35,135 nucleotides of DNA, taken from Magnetococcales bacterium (GTDB taxonomy: Bacteria > Pseudomonadota > Magnetococcia > Magnetococcales > JADFXB01). Every line of letters starts with the position of its first letter. Position 1 is the first letter of the stretch. The stretch spans positions 1 through 35,135 of the forward strand of contig JADFXB010000031.1 of NCBI GenBank assembly GCA_015233935.1, written 5' to 3'. Made by a program: the position numbers and the translations under genes. The notes beneath the pieces were generated by a model. It saw only the letters and a list, made by a program, of their open reading frames with translations, had not been told where the DNA came from and did no database searches. Shown here piece after piece: positions 8,182-17,647 of the stretch.

Positions 8182-9212
8182 CAAACAAGAGTGGTCAGCA
8201 ATTGTTGTTGGGTATTGATCTGGGTACTGCCAGAACCGCCATCATGTCCAACCGTGGGGTGAAGACCATGGTGAGTTCGGTGGTTGGCTATCCCAAAGAC
8301 ATTATCGGAGTCAAGATTCTCAACCGCACTCAGGTTATTGGCAGTGAGGCGATTCAGAAGCGCACCTATTTGGACCTCTACTATCCTCTGGAAGATGGTG
8401 TGCTCAAAGAAGCCAGCGAAAAAGATTTGTTGGCAGCCAGGGAATTGATCAAGCATGCCATCTCCCTGGCGAATCCACAGGAGGGAGACCAGTTGTGTGG
8501 CATCCTGGGTGTGCCGGCCCGTGCTTCGGTGGCCAATAAGGGATTGCTGCTGAAAATTGCCAAGGAAATGTTGGACATATCCATGGTTGTTTCTGAACCG
8601 TTCATGGTTGCATATGGCCTTGGTCGATTGAACAACGCCCTGATTATCGATATTGGTGCTGGCACCATCGACATTTGTGCCATGAAGGGAACGGTTCCCG
8701 GCAGCGATGATCAGTTTACCATCCTAAAGGGTGGTAATTATATTGATGAGTTGTTGCAGAATGTCATCTCCGAACGTTATCCTGAAGTGCAGATGACCCG
8801 TTATCTGGCCTGCTCACTGAAAGAAAAGCACGCTTTTGTGGGAACTCCTACAGAAAAAGTGATTGTCCCCCTGCGTGCAGGTGGCAAACCGGCCATGTAC
8901 GATATCACCCAGGAAATCCGTCTAACCTGTGAAACCATTGTGGGGGATATTGTTGAGAAGCTGCAGCATTTGGTTATGGTTTTTGACCCGGAACAGCAGG
9001 AAGAGGCGTTACGCAATATTTGGTTAGCTGGCGGTGGCTCCAATATCAAAGGGTTGGCAAACATGATCATGGAGCGTATGAAAGACTATGGCGAAGTGCG
9101 TGTGTCGTGCGTGGAAGACCCGGATTATGCCGGTTGCGCGGGAGCCCTTCGTTTGGCATCCGAACTACCGCCTGATTACTGGGGGCAGGTTGGGGACAAA
9201 ATTGGGGTTTAA
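8178..9212 (+). CDS. mamK: MamK, actin-like magnetosome filament protein
   Basis: This 344-aa member of the actin/MreB superfamily polymerises into the cytoplasmic filament that aligns magnetosomes. Phosphate-1 motif GIDLGTARTAIM is at about residues 12-23. Phosphate-2 IIDIGAGTIDICA lies near 155-167. The adenosine motif WLAGGGSNIKGLA lies near 281-293. Length matches MamK (about 347). The ATG overlaps the stop of the MamJ-like gene (ATGA), which pairs a filament with its likely tether in one transcript. No degradation or frameshift is seen. Confidence 0.95.
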   Translation: MTNKSGQQLLLGIDLGTARTAIMSNRGVKTMVSSVVGYPKDIIGVKILNRTQVIGSEAIQKRTYLDLYYPLEDGVLKEASEKDLLAARELIKHAISLANPQEGDQLCGILGVPARASVANKGLLLKIAKEMLDISMVVSEPFMVAYGLGRLNNALIIDIGAGTIDICAMKGTVPGSDDQFTILKGGNYIDELLQNVISERYPEVQMTRYLACSLKEKHAFVGTPTEKVIVPLRAGGKPAMYDITQEIRLTCETIVGDIVEKLQHLVMVFDPEQQEEALRNIWLAGGGSNIKGLANMIMERMKDYGEVRVSCVEDPDYAGCAGALRLASELPPDYWGQVGDKIGV

Positions 9213-9257
9213 TGGGGTGGTTTAAGCAGTCTGCGGACTTTTCTAAGGAGAAGATAA

Positions 9258-9584
9258 ATGACGACAGAAAGCGTTGTTGAAGGGGATTCCAAAATCTCCT
9301 CAAAGGTGATGGCGGCGATGAGTTATTTGGGTATTCTCAGCCTGGTGCCCCTGGTCATGAATCGGAATGACGAGTATGTGCGCTTCCATGCCCGTCAAGG
9401 AGTGATCCTCTGGATGTGGGAGGTTTTGGCCATTTATACACTGTTGTTGCCTGCCTTTGGAAAAATGTTTTTCAAATTTTCCAGTTTTCTCTGCGTGGTT
9501 CTCTCAATCGTGGGGTTGGTGGCCGTCTTGCTGGGGCGTGCCTGGAAGTTTCCACTGATTGGTGATTGGGCCGAAAAACTGTGA
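9258..9584 (+). CDS. mamF: MamF-like magnetosome membrane protein, copy 2
   Basis: This 108-aa protein has the MamF pattern: MAAMSYLGILSLVPL, then DEYVRFHARQGVILW and RAWKFPLIG near the end, with about three membrane helices. A strong AAGGAG lies 7-12 bases before the ATG. It differs more from the copies at 2319 and 27914 than those two differ from each other, for example in the middle helix. That suggests it is an older, separate lineage sitting between mamK and mamL. Confidence 0.85.
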   Translation: MTTESVVEGDSKISSKVMAAMSYLGILSLVPLVMNRNDEYVRFHARQGVILWMWEVLAIYTLLLPAFGKMFFKFSSFLCVVLSIVGLVAVLLGRAWKFPLIGDWAEKL

Positions 9585-9630
9585 AACCGGCAGCCTTTGA
9601 CACGGTGTTGTGGGGCATGGGAGATCTGGT

Positions 9631-9858
9631 GTGGCAAGGTTGGTAGCATCCCTGATCCTGGCGATTTTGTTGCTTATTTTCGCCTCGCAGAACATGCACG
9701 CCGTGTCGGTGAGGCTGGTGTTCGGTTCTCCCGTGGAATTACCGATGATCATGGTGATTTCAGGGGCCTTTGTTGCCGGGTTTGCTGTCGCCACTTTTGT
9801 TCACATCGTACAGGCGGCCCGTCGGAAGAAGTCTGACACGGACGACGAAGATTTCTAG
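9631..9858 (+). CDS. mamL: MamL, small magnetosome vesicle-formation protein
   Basis: This 75-aa protein has two membrane helices (about residues 2-19 and 29-50) and a basic tail (QAARRKK) that faces the cytoplasm, resembling the LapA family. MamL is required for magnetosome membrane invagination. I choose GTG 9631 because the product then begins like known MamL (Met-x-Arg-Leu) and because GGAG lies about 8 bases upstream. The in-frame GTG at 9610 would add seven untypical residues. It lies 17 bases before mamM. Confidence 0.88.
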   Translation: MARLVASLILAILLLIFASQNMHAVSVRLVFGSPVELPMIMVISGAFVAGFAVATFVHIVQAARRKKSDTDDEDF

Positions 9859-9875
9859 GAATGGGTTAAGCGGAA

Positions 9876-10919
9876 ATGCGTTATTTTAAATGCATGGCAT
9901 GCAACGAGATGATCGGCTGGATCGGTCTAGTAGTTAATTTTGCCATGTCCGGTCTGAAGCTGTTTGTCGGCGGCATTTCCGGTTCCCATGCCCTGGTGGT
10001 GGATGGTCTCTATTCGGCCAAGGATGTGGTGACCTCCGGCCTCATTGTCATCGGGCTTAAATTATCCAAACAACCCATTGACAAGGAGCACCCTTTCGGT
10101 CACGGCAAGGTTGAATTTTTAATCTCTCTGGTCATCAGCCTGCTCCTGGTGTTGGTTGTCATGCTGTTGTTCTATCTGGCTACCGACAAGCTGATCACCG
10201 GCAACCACCAGGCTCCTCACTTGATTGCCCTATGGACGGCTGTTTTGTCGGTGGTTATCAATCTGTTTATGCAATCCTATGCCCACTGTGTGGCGGTGGA
10301 GATCAACAGTCCGATTGTTGAAACCCTTTCCAAGCATCACCATTCGGATGGGGTCTCCTCCATGGCTGTGGCTGTGGGTATTATTGGTTCCCACTATCTG
10401 GCCATGCCCTGGCTGGATTCGGTGGTGGCCATTGGTGAGACCCTGGACCTACTGATTCTCGGTGGCAAAATTTTTTGGGAGGCTTTTCACGGCTTGATGG
10501 ACTCCTCTGCACCCGATGAGATCAACCGGCAAATTGAGAGCGAAGCCATGACCGTGGCGGGAGTTAAGGAAATTCGCTCCTTGCGTACCCGGCGGGTGGG
10601 GCAGGAAATTTGGATCGACCTGGTGATTGGTATTGATCCTGATGCCAATATTTTGGCTGGCAAGTTTATCGCCCGCCGGGTGGAAGAGGCACTGGCCACT
10701 GCCATTCACCATGTGGGGGACATCAGCGTCCACTTTCGGTCTGTTGCTGGTTCTGTGCCTGAGTTTGATGTCATTCGGCCACTAATGATGGAAACTCTGG
10801 GGGTAAAGACTGAAGTGGAAAACCAGACGGCTCTCCCCCCGCCAGACTCTCTTCTGATGTTGGAAGATCATAGCTTGAAGCCCATTGTGGCGGAAAAAGC
10901 CAAGGATCTCCCATCATGA
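9876..10919 (+). CDS. mamM: MamM, cation diffusion facilitator (magnetosome iron transporter)
   Basis: This 347-aa CDF-family transporter moves iron into the magnetosome and stabilises MamB. An N-terminal CxxC (C6, C9) is followed by about six membrane helices. The transport site residues Y46 and D50 (DGLYSAKD) and an HxxxD in KHHHSDG (H154, D158) are present. The cytoplasmic domain begins near residue 210. The protein is some 30 residues longer than typical MamM (about 318), with a Pro/Glu-rich C-terminal extension. The stop overlaps the mamN start (ATGA). Confidence 0.93.
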   Translation: MRYFKCMACNEMIGWIGLVVNFAMSGLKLFVGGISGSHALVVDGLYSAKDVVTSGLIVIGLKLSKQPIDKEHPFGHGKVEFLISLVISLLLVLVVMLLFYLATDKLITGNHQAPHLIALWTAVLSVVINLFMQSYAHCVAVEINSPIVETLSKHHHSDGVSSMAVAVGIIGSHYLAMPWLDSVVAIGETLDLLILGGKIFWEAFHGLMDSSAPDEINRQIESEAMTVAGVKEIRSLRTRRVGQEIWIDLVIGIDPDANILAGKFIARRVEEALATAIHHVGDISVHFRSVAGSVPEFDVIRPLMMETLGVKTEVENQTALPPPDSLLMLEDHSLKPIVAEKAKDLPS

Positions 10920-12247
10920 CCTTCTGGTTGGCTGTTGTTGTTTTTGTTGGTGCCTTTTGGTTGTTGCAGTCTGGAGGTATGCAACGCCATCTGGTGATGG
11001 TGACAGGGGCGGTGGTAATGGTGGTTGTTGGTGGGTTGGGGGGATTTTATACCCCTGTAATGGCTCTGAAGGCAGTTCAAGTGGATACCTTGGCACTGAT
11101 CTTCGGCTTGTCCATGATCTCCGCAACTCTGTCCAAGTCTGGCTGGTTTGCTTTGGTTGCCGGGCGGATGGCCCGTTATGTGCACGGCAATGGCTGGTTT
11201 GTCCTGGTGCTGTTTTCTCTGGTCACCTATGCCGTCTCTCTGGTTGTCAACAACCTGGCCGCCATGATTGTCATTCTGCCAGTGACGTTGCCAGTGTGTC
11301 GGGCCAATCGTATCAATCCGGTGCCGGTGGTGATTGCAGAGATTGTAGCCTCCAATTTGGGAGGGGCATCCACCATGATTGGCGATTTTCCCAACATGAT
11401 TATTGCCAGCGTCGCTCGTTTGCATTTTATTGATTTTATCGCTGGCATGATGGTGCCTTGTCTGATTTTGCTGGCGGTCATGTTGCTCTATTTTTACAAA
11501 TTTCGTTACAGTTTGGCCATTCCTGGTGGTAAAATTGCCAGTGACAAGGAGATGATTCAGGAGATCCAGGGTAACGGTGCGGTTCGGTGGAATGATCGCC
11601 TCTATGGTCTGGGAATGACTGCCTTGCTTTTTGCCCTGATCGGTTTTTTGTGTGCTAATTGGTTGGGGTGGCGTCCCGCATGGATTGCTTTGGTTGTGGG
11701 CTTCTTTTTGATCCTTGCCGGGGAATTTTCCAGCGAAGAATTGCCTGGGGCCATGGGTATGGAGGACATCCTGTTTTTTGCAGGATTGTTTGTGTTGGTG
11801 GGTGGTTTGCATGCCGCTGGCGTATTGAACAAGGTGTCATTGCTGATCTCCGGTCTGGGCGGACAATCGGCCATGGGGCGCATGCTGGTCATGATGTGGC
11901 TGGCGGGTCTGTTTACCCTCTTCCTTAACGCCGGTCCCACCACAGCATTATTTTTGCCCATTGCGGGTGAGATGAGTGCCATGATGGCAGGTTCATCTTC
12001 AATGGTCTGGTGGTCCCTCTCTTTGGGGGTTTTAGCAGGCTCCAGTGGTACTTTGACTGGTGCCACCGCGGGGGCTGTTGCCGCAAGTGCGGTGGATCGT
12101 TATTTACGGCAACATCCGGCATGGGCGCGTCTGCTGCCAGATCAGCAAGGTCTTACTTTTCGTGCCCACCTGGCCCATGGATTGCCCATTATGTTAATTT
12201 TTTTGGGATTCTCCAGTTTCTATCTTTGGTTGAGCGGACCCGCATGA
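10916..12247 (+). CDS. mamN: MamN, ArsB/NhaD-like ion transporter
   Basis: This 443-aa polytopic membrane protein has about 11-12 hydrophobic helices and belongs to the ion transporter superfamily (ArsB/NhaD/citrate type). Family features include VVNNLAAMIVILPVTLP near residues 108-124 and NLGGASTMIGDFPNMII near 146-162. These two helical hairpins carry the conserved Asn-Asn and Gly-Asp-x-x-Asn elements. MamN is proposed to export protons released by magnetite formation. The ATG overlaps the mamM stop, and the mamN stop overlaps the mamO start. Confidence 0.93.
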   Translation: MTFWLAVVVFVGAFWLLQSGGMQRHLVMVTGAVVMVVVGGLGGFYTPVMALKAVQVDTLALIFGLSMISATLSKSGWFALVAGRMARYVHGNGWFVLVLFSLVTYAVSLVVNNLAAMIVILPVTLPVCRANRINPVPVVIAEIVASNLGGASTMIGDFPNMIIASVARLHFIDFIAGMMVPCLILLAVMLLYFYKFRYSLAIPGGKIASDKEMIQEIQGNGAVRWNDRLYGLGMTALLFALIGFLCANWLGWRPAWIALVVGFFLILAGEFSSEELPGAMGMEDILFFAGLFVLVGGLHAAGVLNKVSLLISGLGGQSAMGRMLVMMWLAGLFTLFLNAGPTTALFLPIAGEMSAMMAGSSSMVWWSLSLGVLAGSSGTLTGATAGAVAASAVDRYLRQHPAWARLLPDQQGLTFRAHLAHGLPIMLIFLGFSSFYLWLSGPA

Positions 12248-14238
12248 AATTTCGTCGCCCTGAAACGATCAACAATCCGTTTTGCAAACGCCGCTGGAAA
12301 CTGCCAGCCGTGGTGTTGATCGTGGCCTATGTGGTGACCTTTGCCTGGGGCATCCACCTTTGGCGGGAAATGTCCGCTACTGTTCCAGTGGTGGCTGTTG
12401 CCGCACCTAAACAGGATATACCCGAATGGATGGACCAAGCCCCGGATCCGGCGGGCGAGGTTTTACCCATGGCAGGAGTTATGCCGACTCTTGGGGGCAG
12501 TCTCAATGCCAGCGAACAAAACGCTGTGGTCAATATTGCTGGTTCCAATCGCAACACCGATGCAACGCAATCCGGTGGAGCTTTTGTTTCTGGTGGAACC
12601 GGCGTGCTGATCAGCCCGGATGGTCATGTGATCACTGCCTGGCATGCCATCAAGGATTTGCGGGATTTGCAGGTGCGGGTGCTCACTCCTGCTGGTCCCC
12701 GCCACTATCATGCCGAGTTGATCAAAAAATCTAAGCGGTATGATCTGGCGATGCTTAAAGTTATCTCCCGCGACAGCTTTCCCTTCCTGATGCTGGATAC
12801 CCCGGGAGGGGTGGACATGGGTAGTCGGGTAAATCTGTTGGGCAATCCCCGTGGCAATGGTCTCAATGTCAGTGTGGGCATGCTTACCGGCACCACCTCG
12901 GCATTGACCATTGAAAATCAATTAATCAATGGTTTGTTGCGGGTTGATGGCCTCTCTTCGGACACCCACAGTGGATCGCCTCTGGTGAGTGAGCGGGGCA
13001 GGTTGGTGGGGCTTCATCTGACCATGTTGGAGGGTTATTCCGGTCTGGCGGGTTATGCGGTTCCATCCAAGGTTATTTTTGACCAATTCCGTGACGTGGT
13101 AAACTTTCCCAAGGATAGTGCCTTAACGGCTGTGGCAGTGCCGCAGCAGGTGGCCATGCAACAGCCGATGCCGTCAACCCGCCAGCGGCCCATGGCCGAG
13201 GAGTGGTGGCGACAGGCCCAAACAAGAGTGTCCGGCGAGGATGCGGCGGAACGCGGGGCGTCTGTTTCCGGCGGGGCAGTGGCGTTGCAGGCAGCCGCTG
13301 TATCGCCACTGGTCAACGATACCAGCAGTCGGGATGACGGTCATCTGTTGGAGTACGACTTCGAGACTATCGCTGGTTTGTTGCTGCTGGGGATCATTTC
13401 CGGTATCAGCGGCGGCATGATGACCATGGGCGGCGGCATCATCAAGGTCAGTGGCCTGGTGCTGCTGTTTGGCTATGGCATGGTTTTGGTACGCCCGGTG
13501 GCCTATCTGACCAATATTTTTCTCTACGGTGCCGCTACATTGCGCTATCGTAAGGCTAAGCTGATCACCTTTGACGTGGTGCGACCCTTGCTGCCATGGG
13601 CCATGGTGGGCATGGTGCTGGGATTTTTTGCCGGTATTTTCATGGGTAACACCCTGATTCGCTATCTGCTGGGCGTTTTTGCCGTGCTGGTGGGGCTTAA
13701 AATGTTGGCGGAAATCCTCGAACAGCAACGCTACGGTCAGGTTGACTGCGAAGATCACCACCTGGATGGAGAACAACCTATCCAGGCTGATATCACCGAG
13801 GTCTTTCTGCGCTATCTGGGGGTGCGTGATCTGCCGGGTCATCAACGTGCCAAGCCGTTGCATCCGCTGGTACAGAACGGCCTGCTGGGACTGCCTCTGG
13901 GGGTTATCAGTGGCATTCTCGGCATCACTGGCGGGGTGGTGGAGGTTCCCCTGCAACGTTATGTGGCTGGAGTGCCCCTGCGCAACGCCATTGCCAACAG
14001 TGCCATTCTGGTTTTCGCAGCGTCAACGGTGGGATCTTTGGTGGCCATGTTTTACGGAGTGCAAACCGGTGCTTTTGATTGGAAAGTGCCGGTTACTCTG
14101 TCACTGTTTCTCATTCCGGGGGCCTATCTGGGTGGCTGGATTGGGGCCTGGTTGACACAAGTGGTGCCCTTGACCATGTTACGATGGCTGTATGCCCTGC
14201 TGATGTTTATCATTGCGGCAAGGATGTTTTGGGAATGA
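12244..14238 (+). CDS. mamO: MamO, pseudo-protease fused to a TauE-like membrane domain
   Basis: This 664-aa protein has an N-terminal membrane helix (about residues 18-38), a trypsin-like domain (about 90-285), a linker, and a TauE/SafE-like eight-helix domain from about 372. MamO promotes magnetite nucleation and activates MamE; its protease fold is considered inactive in magnetospirilla. Here H134 (TAWHAI) and D167 (YDLAMLKV) are present, and the nucleophile region reads DTHSGSPL (240-247), with S243 where GNSGGPL has Ser but with the oxyanion Gly replaced by Thr. ATG 12244 is chosen over longer in-frame starts inside mamN because it gives the ATGA overlap and a proper N-terminus. Confidence 0.93.
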   Translation: MKFRRPETINNPFCKRRWKLPAVVLIVAYVVTFAWGIHLWREMSATVPVVAVAAPKQDIPEWMDQAPDPAGEVLPMAGVMPTLGGSLNASEQNAVVNIAGSNRNTDATQSGGAFVSGGTGVLISPDGHVITAWHAIKDLRDLQVRVLTPAGPRHYHAELIKKSKRYDLAMLKVISRDSFPFLMLDTPGGVDMGSRVNLLGNPRGNGLNVSVGMLTGTTSALTIENQLINGLLRVDGLSSDTHSGSPLVSERGRLVGLHLTMLEGYSGLAGYAVPSKVIFDQFRDVVNFPKDSALTAVAVPQQVAMQQPMPSTRQRPMAEEWWRQAQTRVSGEDAAERGASVSGGAVALQAAAVSPLVNDTSSRDDGHLLEYDFETIAGLLLLGIISGISGGMMTMGGGIIKVSGLVLLFGYGMVLVRPVAYLTNIFLYGAATLRYRKAKLITFDVVRPLLPWAMVGMVLGFFAGIFMGNTLIRYLLGVFAVLVGLKMLAEILEQQRYGQVDCEDHHLDGEQPIQADITEVFLRYLGVRDLPGHQRAKPLHPLVQNGLLGLPLGVISGILGITGGVVEVPLQRYVAGVPLRNAIANSAILVFAASTVGSLVAMFYGVQTGAFDWKVPVTLSLFLIPGAYLGGWIGAWLTQVVPLTMLRWLYALLMFIIAARMFWE

Positions 14239-15032
14239 TGCGCCTGGGCGATGGCATAGTTGGTATGGGCTTCGTGCTGGTGGTGGTGCTTGCCATCACC
14301 ACCATGGTTCATGTGCCCGATGATGAGCAGTTGACCGTCCATTCCCAGGGGATCAATACCCATGTGAAAGATCATCCCCTGTTCGGGGTGCGGCATGGCA
14401 GGGAGCCGATTCCTCTGCCCAACACCCCTTATCCGGTGGCCATGGTTCAGCCAGTTGCAGGGCAGCGGGTTGTCACTCCACCTGCCCGCGCTTTTGTTCC
14501 CGCCAACGTGCAACTGGCGGAAGCTCATTGGCAAGGGTTGGAAGCCTTACCCTTGAGTGCGGAACTCAAGCTCAAGCTGAAACTGCCCATGACCCTGAAG
14601 GGGTTGTTGGTTGACGAAGTCACCATGAACGCCGCCCGTTCCGGCATGCTGGCAGGGGATGTGCTGGTGGCGGTGAACAACAGGCCGGTGGTAACCCTGG
14701 AAGGGTTGTTGGCGGAGTCGCAGCGGGTTCAGCAAAACAATGCGGTAATGTTGACTGTTGTGCGCCAGGGCAAAGGCATGTCGTTCACTTTGCAGGGTAG
14801 TCCCCGTTTGGGCTTTGCCCAGGTGGAGACCGCCCCTATGATTCTATCCGGCGACATTCCGCCCCATCCTTATCGGGGTGCCTGTACCAACTGTCATCCT
14901 ATAGGGACTACTGGTCATATGGTGCCCGATCCGGATGGTATCATGCTGCCGCCGCCGCCAATTTATGCCAATGCGCGGTCACCCCATCGGGATCGTGGTA
15001 CATGCCGCGCCTGCCATACCATCATTCAATGA
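14235..15032 (+). CDS. mamP: MamP, PDZ plus double magnetochrome c-type cytochrome
   Basis: This 265-aa periplasmic-facing protein has one N-terminal membrane helix (about residues 5-23). A PDZ domain follows at about 95-195 ([18 protein letters not shown]). Two CxxCH haem sites (C217/C220/H221 and C257/C260/H261) form the magnetochrome pair. MamP is an iron oxidase that sets the Fe(II)/Fe(III) balance for magnetite. The sequence before the second haem, [12 protein letters not shown], is almost the same as that before the MamE haem. The start at 14235 overlaps the mamO stop; ATG 14238 is an equally possible start. Confidence 0.93.
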   Translation: MMRLGDGIVGMGFVLVVVLAITTMVHVPDDEQLTVHSQGINTHVKDHPLFGVRHGREPIPLPNTPYPVAMVQPVAGQRVVTPPARAFVPANVQLAEAHWQGLEALPLSAELKLKLKLPMTLKGLLVDEVTMNAARSGMLAGDVLVAVNNRPVVTLEGLLAESQRVQQNNAVMLTVVRQGKGMSFTLQGSPRLGFAQVETAPMILSGDIPPHPYRGACTNCHPIGTTGHMVPDPDGIMLPPPPIYANARSPHRDRGTCRACHTIIQ

Positions 15033-15045
15033 ATTTGGAGGAAAG

Positions 15046-15708
15046 ATGACTGTCAACCCTTCCAGTACCAATCTTGCAGACGAAGCCGGTTTTGTTCTTC
15101 ATGCCGGTCTGCAGGTGATTCGCAAGGTGGCTGCCGGTGCCATCGAAGGTTATCGTTCACTGTTTGCCGTAGATCAGGATCTGCGTTTTCAGTATTATCG
15201 TGATAAAGGGGTTAGTTATACCGAACGTGGCCGTTACCAGCAGGCAGCGGGCATGTTGGAACAGGCATTGGCCATGCGTTCCAATGATCTGGAGTGTCAA
15301 TTTCACCTGGGCTTTTCCCTGCTTAAGCTGGAGCGGGCCGAGGAGGGAATTCGTCACCTGGAGCTGGCTGCCATTCAGGAACCCAACACCCCCCGTATTT
15401 GCTCCATTCTTGGCATGGCCTACATTCAGACCAAGGCTTATGAAAAAGCGGCTCTGATGCTGGAAAATGCGGTTTCTCTTCACCCGGACAATTTCAACCT
15501 GAACTATCGCCTGGGGCTGGCATACGACAACCTCAAGGAATTTGATCAGGCCATGAAGGCGTTCCAAAAGGCCATAACGATTCGTCCCAATGAATCCAAG
15601 GTTCATCAGGCCATGGGGTTTGTGTTGGAACAGATGGGCAATCACCAGGATGCCATGACCTGTTTTCGTCGTGCCATGGAATTGTCCGAAGACAAGCCGC
15701 AGGGATGA
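15046..15708 (+). CDS. mamA: MamA, TPR scaffold protein of the magnetosome surface
   Basis: This 220-aa soluble protein consists of about five tetratricopeptide repeats from residue 45 on, with typical units such as YRLGLAYDNLKEFDQAMKAF. MamA self-assembles around the magnetosome and activates vesicles. GGAGG lies 5-9 bases before ATG 15046, and the product length agrees with other MamA proteins (about 217), so this start is preferred over the longer in-frame ATG at 14935 within mamP. It follows mamP by 13 bases. Confidence 0.94.
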   Translation: MTVNPSSTNLADEAGFVLHAGLQVIRKVAAGAIEGYRSLFAVDQDLRFQYYRDKGVSYTERGRYQQAAGMLEQALAMRSNDLECQFHLGFSLLKLERAEEGIRHLELAAIQEPNTPRICSILGMAYIQTKAYEKAALMLENAVSLHPDNFNLNYRLGLAYDNLKEFDQAMKAFQKAITIRPNESKVHQAMGFVLEQMGNHQDAMTCFRRAMELSEDKPQG

Positions 15709-15729
15709 TGGCCAGAAAGCATCTGACAG

Positions 15730-16671
15730 ATGACCGAGAATAAGAACAGCCTGGATGATGGAATGGAGGAACTGTCGGCCACCGACCAGTATAGTGCGGA
15801 GCGTTTGCGCCGCATGAAGGCGTTGATGCGCCAGATCCATCAGGAAGAGTTCGAAGCCAAAAAGTTCCGGATCCGCCCGATCAAAGGACGCAGCCTGATT
15901 CTTTTTATCTCGGCGGTTTCGCTGATCCTCTTTGGTGTGACGGCACTGTACAACTTTAACCTGCTGGTCACCCTGGAGGAAAAGGTGCTCTCTACCCAGG
16001 GTCATTTGGAATATGCCTTGCAGCGGCGTATCAATCTGTTTGGCAATCTGGTCAATCTGGCACTCAACCAGGCCAGTCTGGAGCGGGAAATTTTTCGCAA
16101 CGTAAACGATGGTCGTGCCGCCCTCGGTGGTGATCATGGTGGAGAATGGTTGAATAACCTGACCGATCAGGAAAAAGGTGGCAAAGGTGGCAATTCTTCG
16201 CCGGCCATGTCAGCCCTGACCAATATTTCCTCTCTGGACCGGTTGTTGGCTTTGGTGGAACAGTACCCGGATGTTAAGGTTTCCGGCAGTTACCAAAAAC
16301 TCATGGACAAGCTGGTTGAACTGGAGGATCGCATCTCCCAGAGGGCGGATGAACACAACGAACAGGTGCGCATTTACAACACCATGATCACCTCCTACCC
16401 CTGGACCGTGCTGGCCCAGATGACTGGCTTTAAACGATATGGCTATTACGAAACCAAGCAACGTTATGAAGACTTTCCCAAGTTGACACTTGAGAGCTTC
16501 CGTCCATTGTTGCCGGAAAACAGCAAACAAAAAGCCTCCTCAAAAAATGTGGTAACAACTCCGATGGTGGAAGTCCCGCAGGCCACTGGGGAAAGTGCCC
16601 CCTCCCCTCTTGTTGCTCCTGACGTAGAAACTGGCAAGCCTGCCAGCAATGGCAAAAGGAGCGGACCATGA
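15730..16671 (+). CDS. mamQ: MamQ, LemA-like magnetosome vesicle-formation protein
   Basis: This 313-aa protein has a long hydrophilic N-terminus and one membrane helix at about residues 56-76 (LILFISAVSLILFGVTALYNF). A LemA-type helical domain follows (about 85-245), with the family feature NEQVRIYNTMITSYP near 212-226. The C-terminal 60 residues are Pro/Lys/Ser-rich and probably disordered. MamQ is essential for magnetosome membrane formation. The stop overlaps the mamB start (ATGA), with no mamR between them as there is in magnetospirilla. Confidence 0.92.
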   Translation: MTENKNSLDDGMEELSATDQYSAERLRRMKALMRQIHQEEFEAKKFRIRPIKGRSLILFISAVSLILFGVTALYNFNLLVTLEEKVLSTQGHLEYALQRRINLFGNLVNLALNQASLEREIFRNVNDGRAALGGDHGGEWLNNLTDQEKGGKGGNSSPAMSALTNISSLDRLLALVEQYPDVKVSGSYQKLMDKLVELEDRISQRADEHNEQVRIYNTMITSYPWTVLAQMTGFKRYGYYETKQRYEDFPKLTLESFRPLLPENSKQKASSKNVVTTPMVEVPQATGESAPSPLVAPDVETGKPASNGKRSGP

Positions 16672-17633
16672 AGTTTGACCATTGCCAGGAATGTCGCTAC
16701 CAGGCCATTGGCTATGCCATCTTCATGAATACCTTTCTGGTGGTATTCAAGGCCTGCCTTGCCTGGTTGAGCGGCAGTGCGGCACTGATGGCCGACGCCT
16801 TCCACTCTTCAGCGGATGTTATCGCCAGCACCATCACCATGTTGAGTTTGCGTTTTGCCAGTCGTCCGGCGGATGCTGAACATGCCTATGGTCACGGCAA
16901 AATCCAGTTCATCTCCTCGGCACTGGTAGGTCTTATCCTGGTGGTAGGTGCCACCACCCTGTTGCTGAGTTCGGCAAACAATGTTCTTTCCGGTCATTAT
17001 GAGACCCCGGAAAGAATTGCCATGTTTGGTGCATTGGTTTCTGTTATCATGAATGAGATGCTTTTTCGCTACCAGATGTGTGTCTACGCCGAACTTAACA
17101 GTCCGGCCATTATGGCGGATGCCTGGGACAATCGTTCCGATGCCATTACTTCGGTGGGGGTGTTCATTGGCCTGGGCTTTGCCACCTTTGGTTTTCCCAT
17201 TGTTGATGCCCTGACAGCATGCATCGTCTCCCTGATGGTCATCAAGATTGGCCTGGAGTTGTGCCTTTCCTCCATCAAGGGACTTATGGATTCCGCACCT
17301 GAGGAGGATGAACTCAAGGATATTTACAAAATTGCCAAGGAGATGCCTGGGGTGCTTGGGGTGGGGACTTTGCGAGCGCGTACCGTTGGCGAGGCTTTGT
17401 TTGTTGAAATTGACGTGGTGGTGGATGGTGCGCTCAAGGTTTACGAGGGGGATTTGATTGTCGAAATGCTCAAGGAAAAAATTTTGCGGGGGGTGGAAAA
17501 TGTCCAGGAGGTGCAGGTTTTGCTGACTCCTGAGATCATCGATTTGAAGGCGAAAGAGGTGGGGGATGGACGAATAGCGGCTTGGCTCAGGAAGAGCATG
17601 GCCGTATTTCGGAGGCAATGGCCGTCAGGATAG
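16668..17633 (+). CDS. mamB: MamB, cation diffusion facilitator (iron transport and vesicle formation)
   Basis: This 321-aa CDF-family protein is the partner of MamM. An N-terminal CxxC (C6, C9) is present, then about six membrane helices. The metal-site segment DAFHSSAD carries H46 and D50, and the second site is NAWDNRSD-like (DAWDNRSDAITS). The cytoplasmic domain begins near residue 210. MamB is needed for membrane formation as well as iron transport. It is some 25 residues longer than the family norm (about 297), because of a C-terminal extension. The HDOD gene starts 14 bases later. Confidence 0.94.
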   Translation: MKFDHCQECRYQAIGYAIFMNTFLVVFKACLAWLSGSAALMADAFHSSADVIASTITMLSLRFASRPADAEHAYGHGKIQFISSALVGLILVVGATTLLLSSANNVLSGHYETPERIAMFGALVSVIMNEMLFRYQMCVYAELNSPAIMADAWDNRSDAITSVGVFIGLGFATFGFPIVDALTACIVSLMVIKIGLELCLSSIKGLMDSAPEEDELKDIYKIAKEMPGVLGVGTLRARTVGEALFVEIDVVVDGALKVYEGDLIVEMLKEKILRGVENVQEVQVLLTPEIIDLKAKEVGDGRIAAWLRKSMAVFRRQWPSG

Positions 17634-17647
17634 GGAGTCTTAATAAT

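Noticed and set aside
12010-12243. Upstream extension of mamO inside mamN
   Set aside because: The frame is open, but the added residues are Trp/Cys/Arg-rich and lie within mamN. ATG 12244 overlaps the mamN stop and gives a typical MamO N-terminus.
16560-16670. A mamR gene between mamQ and mamB
   Set aside because: mamQ and mamB overlap by ATGA, so there is no room. The nearest relative of MamR in the window is MamS.
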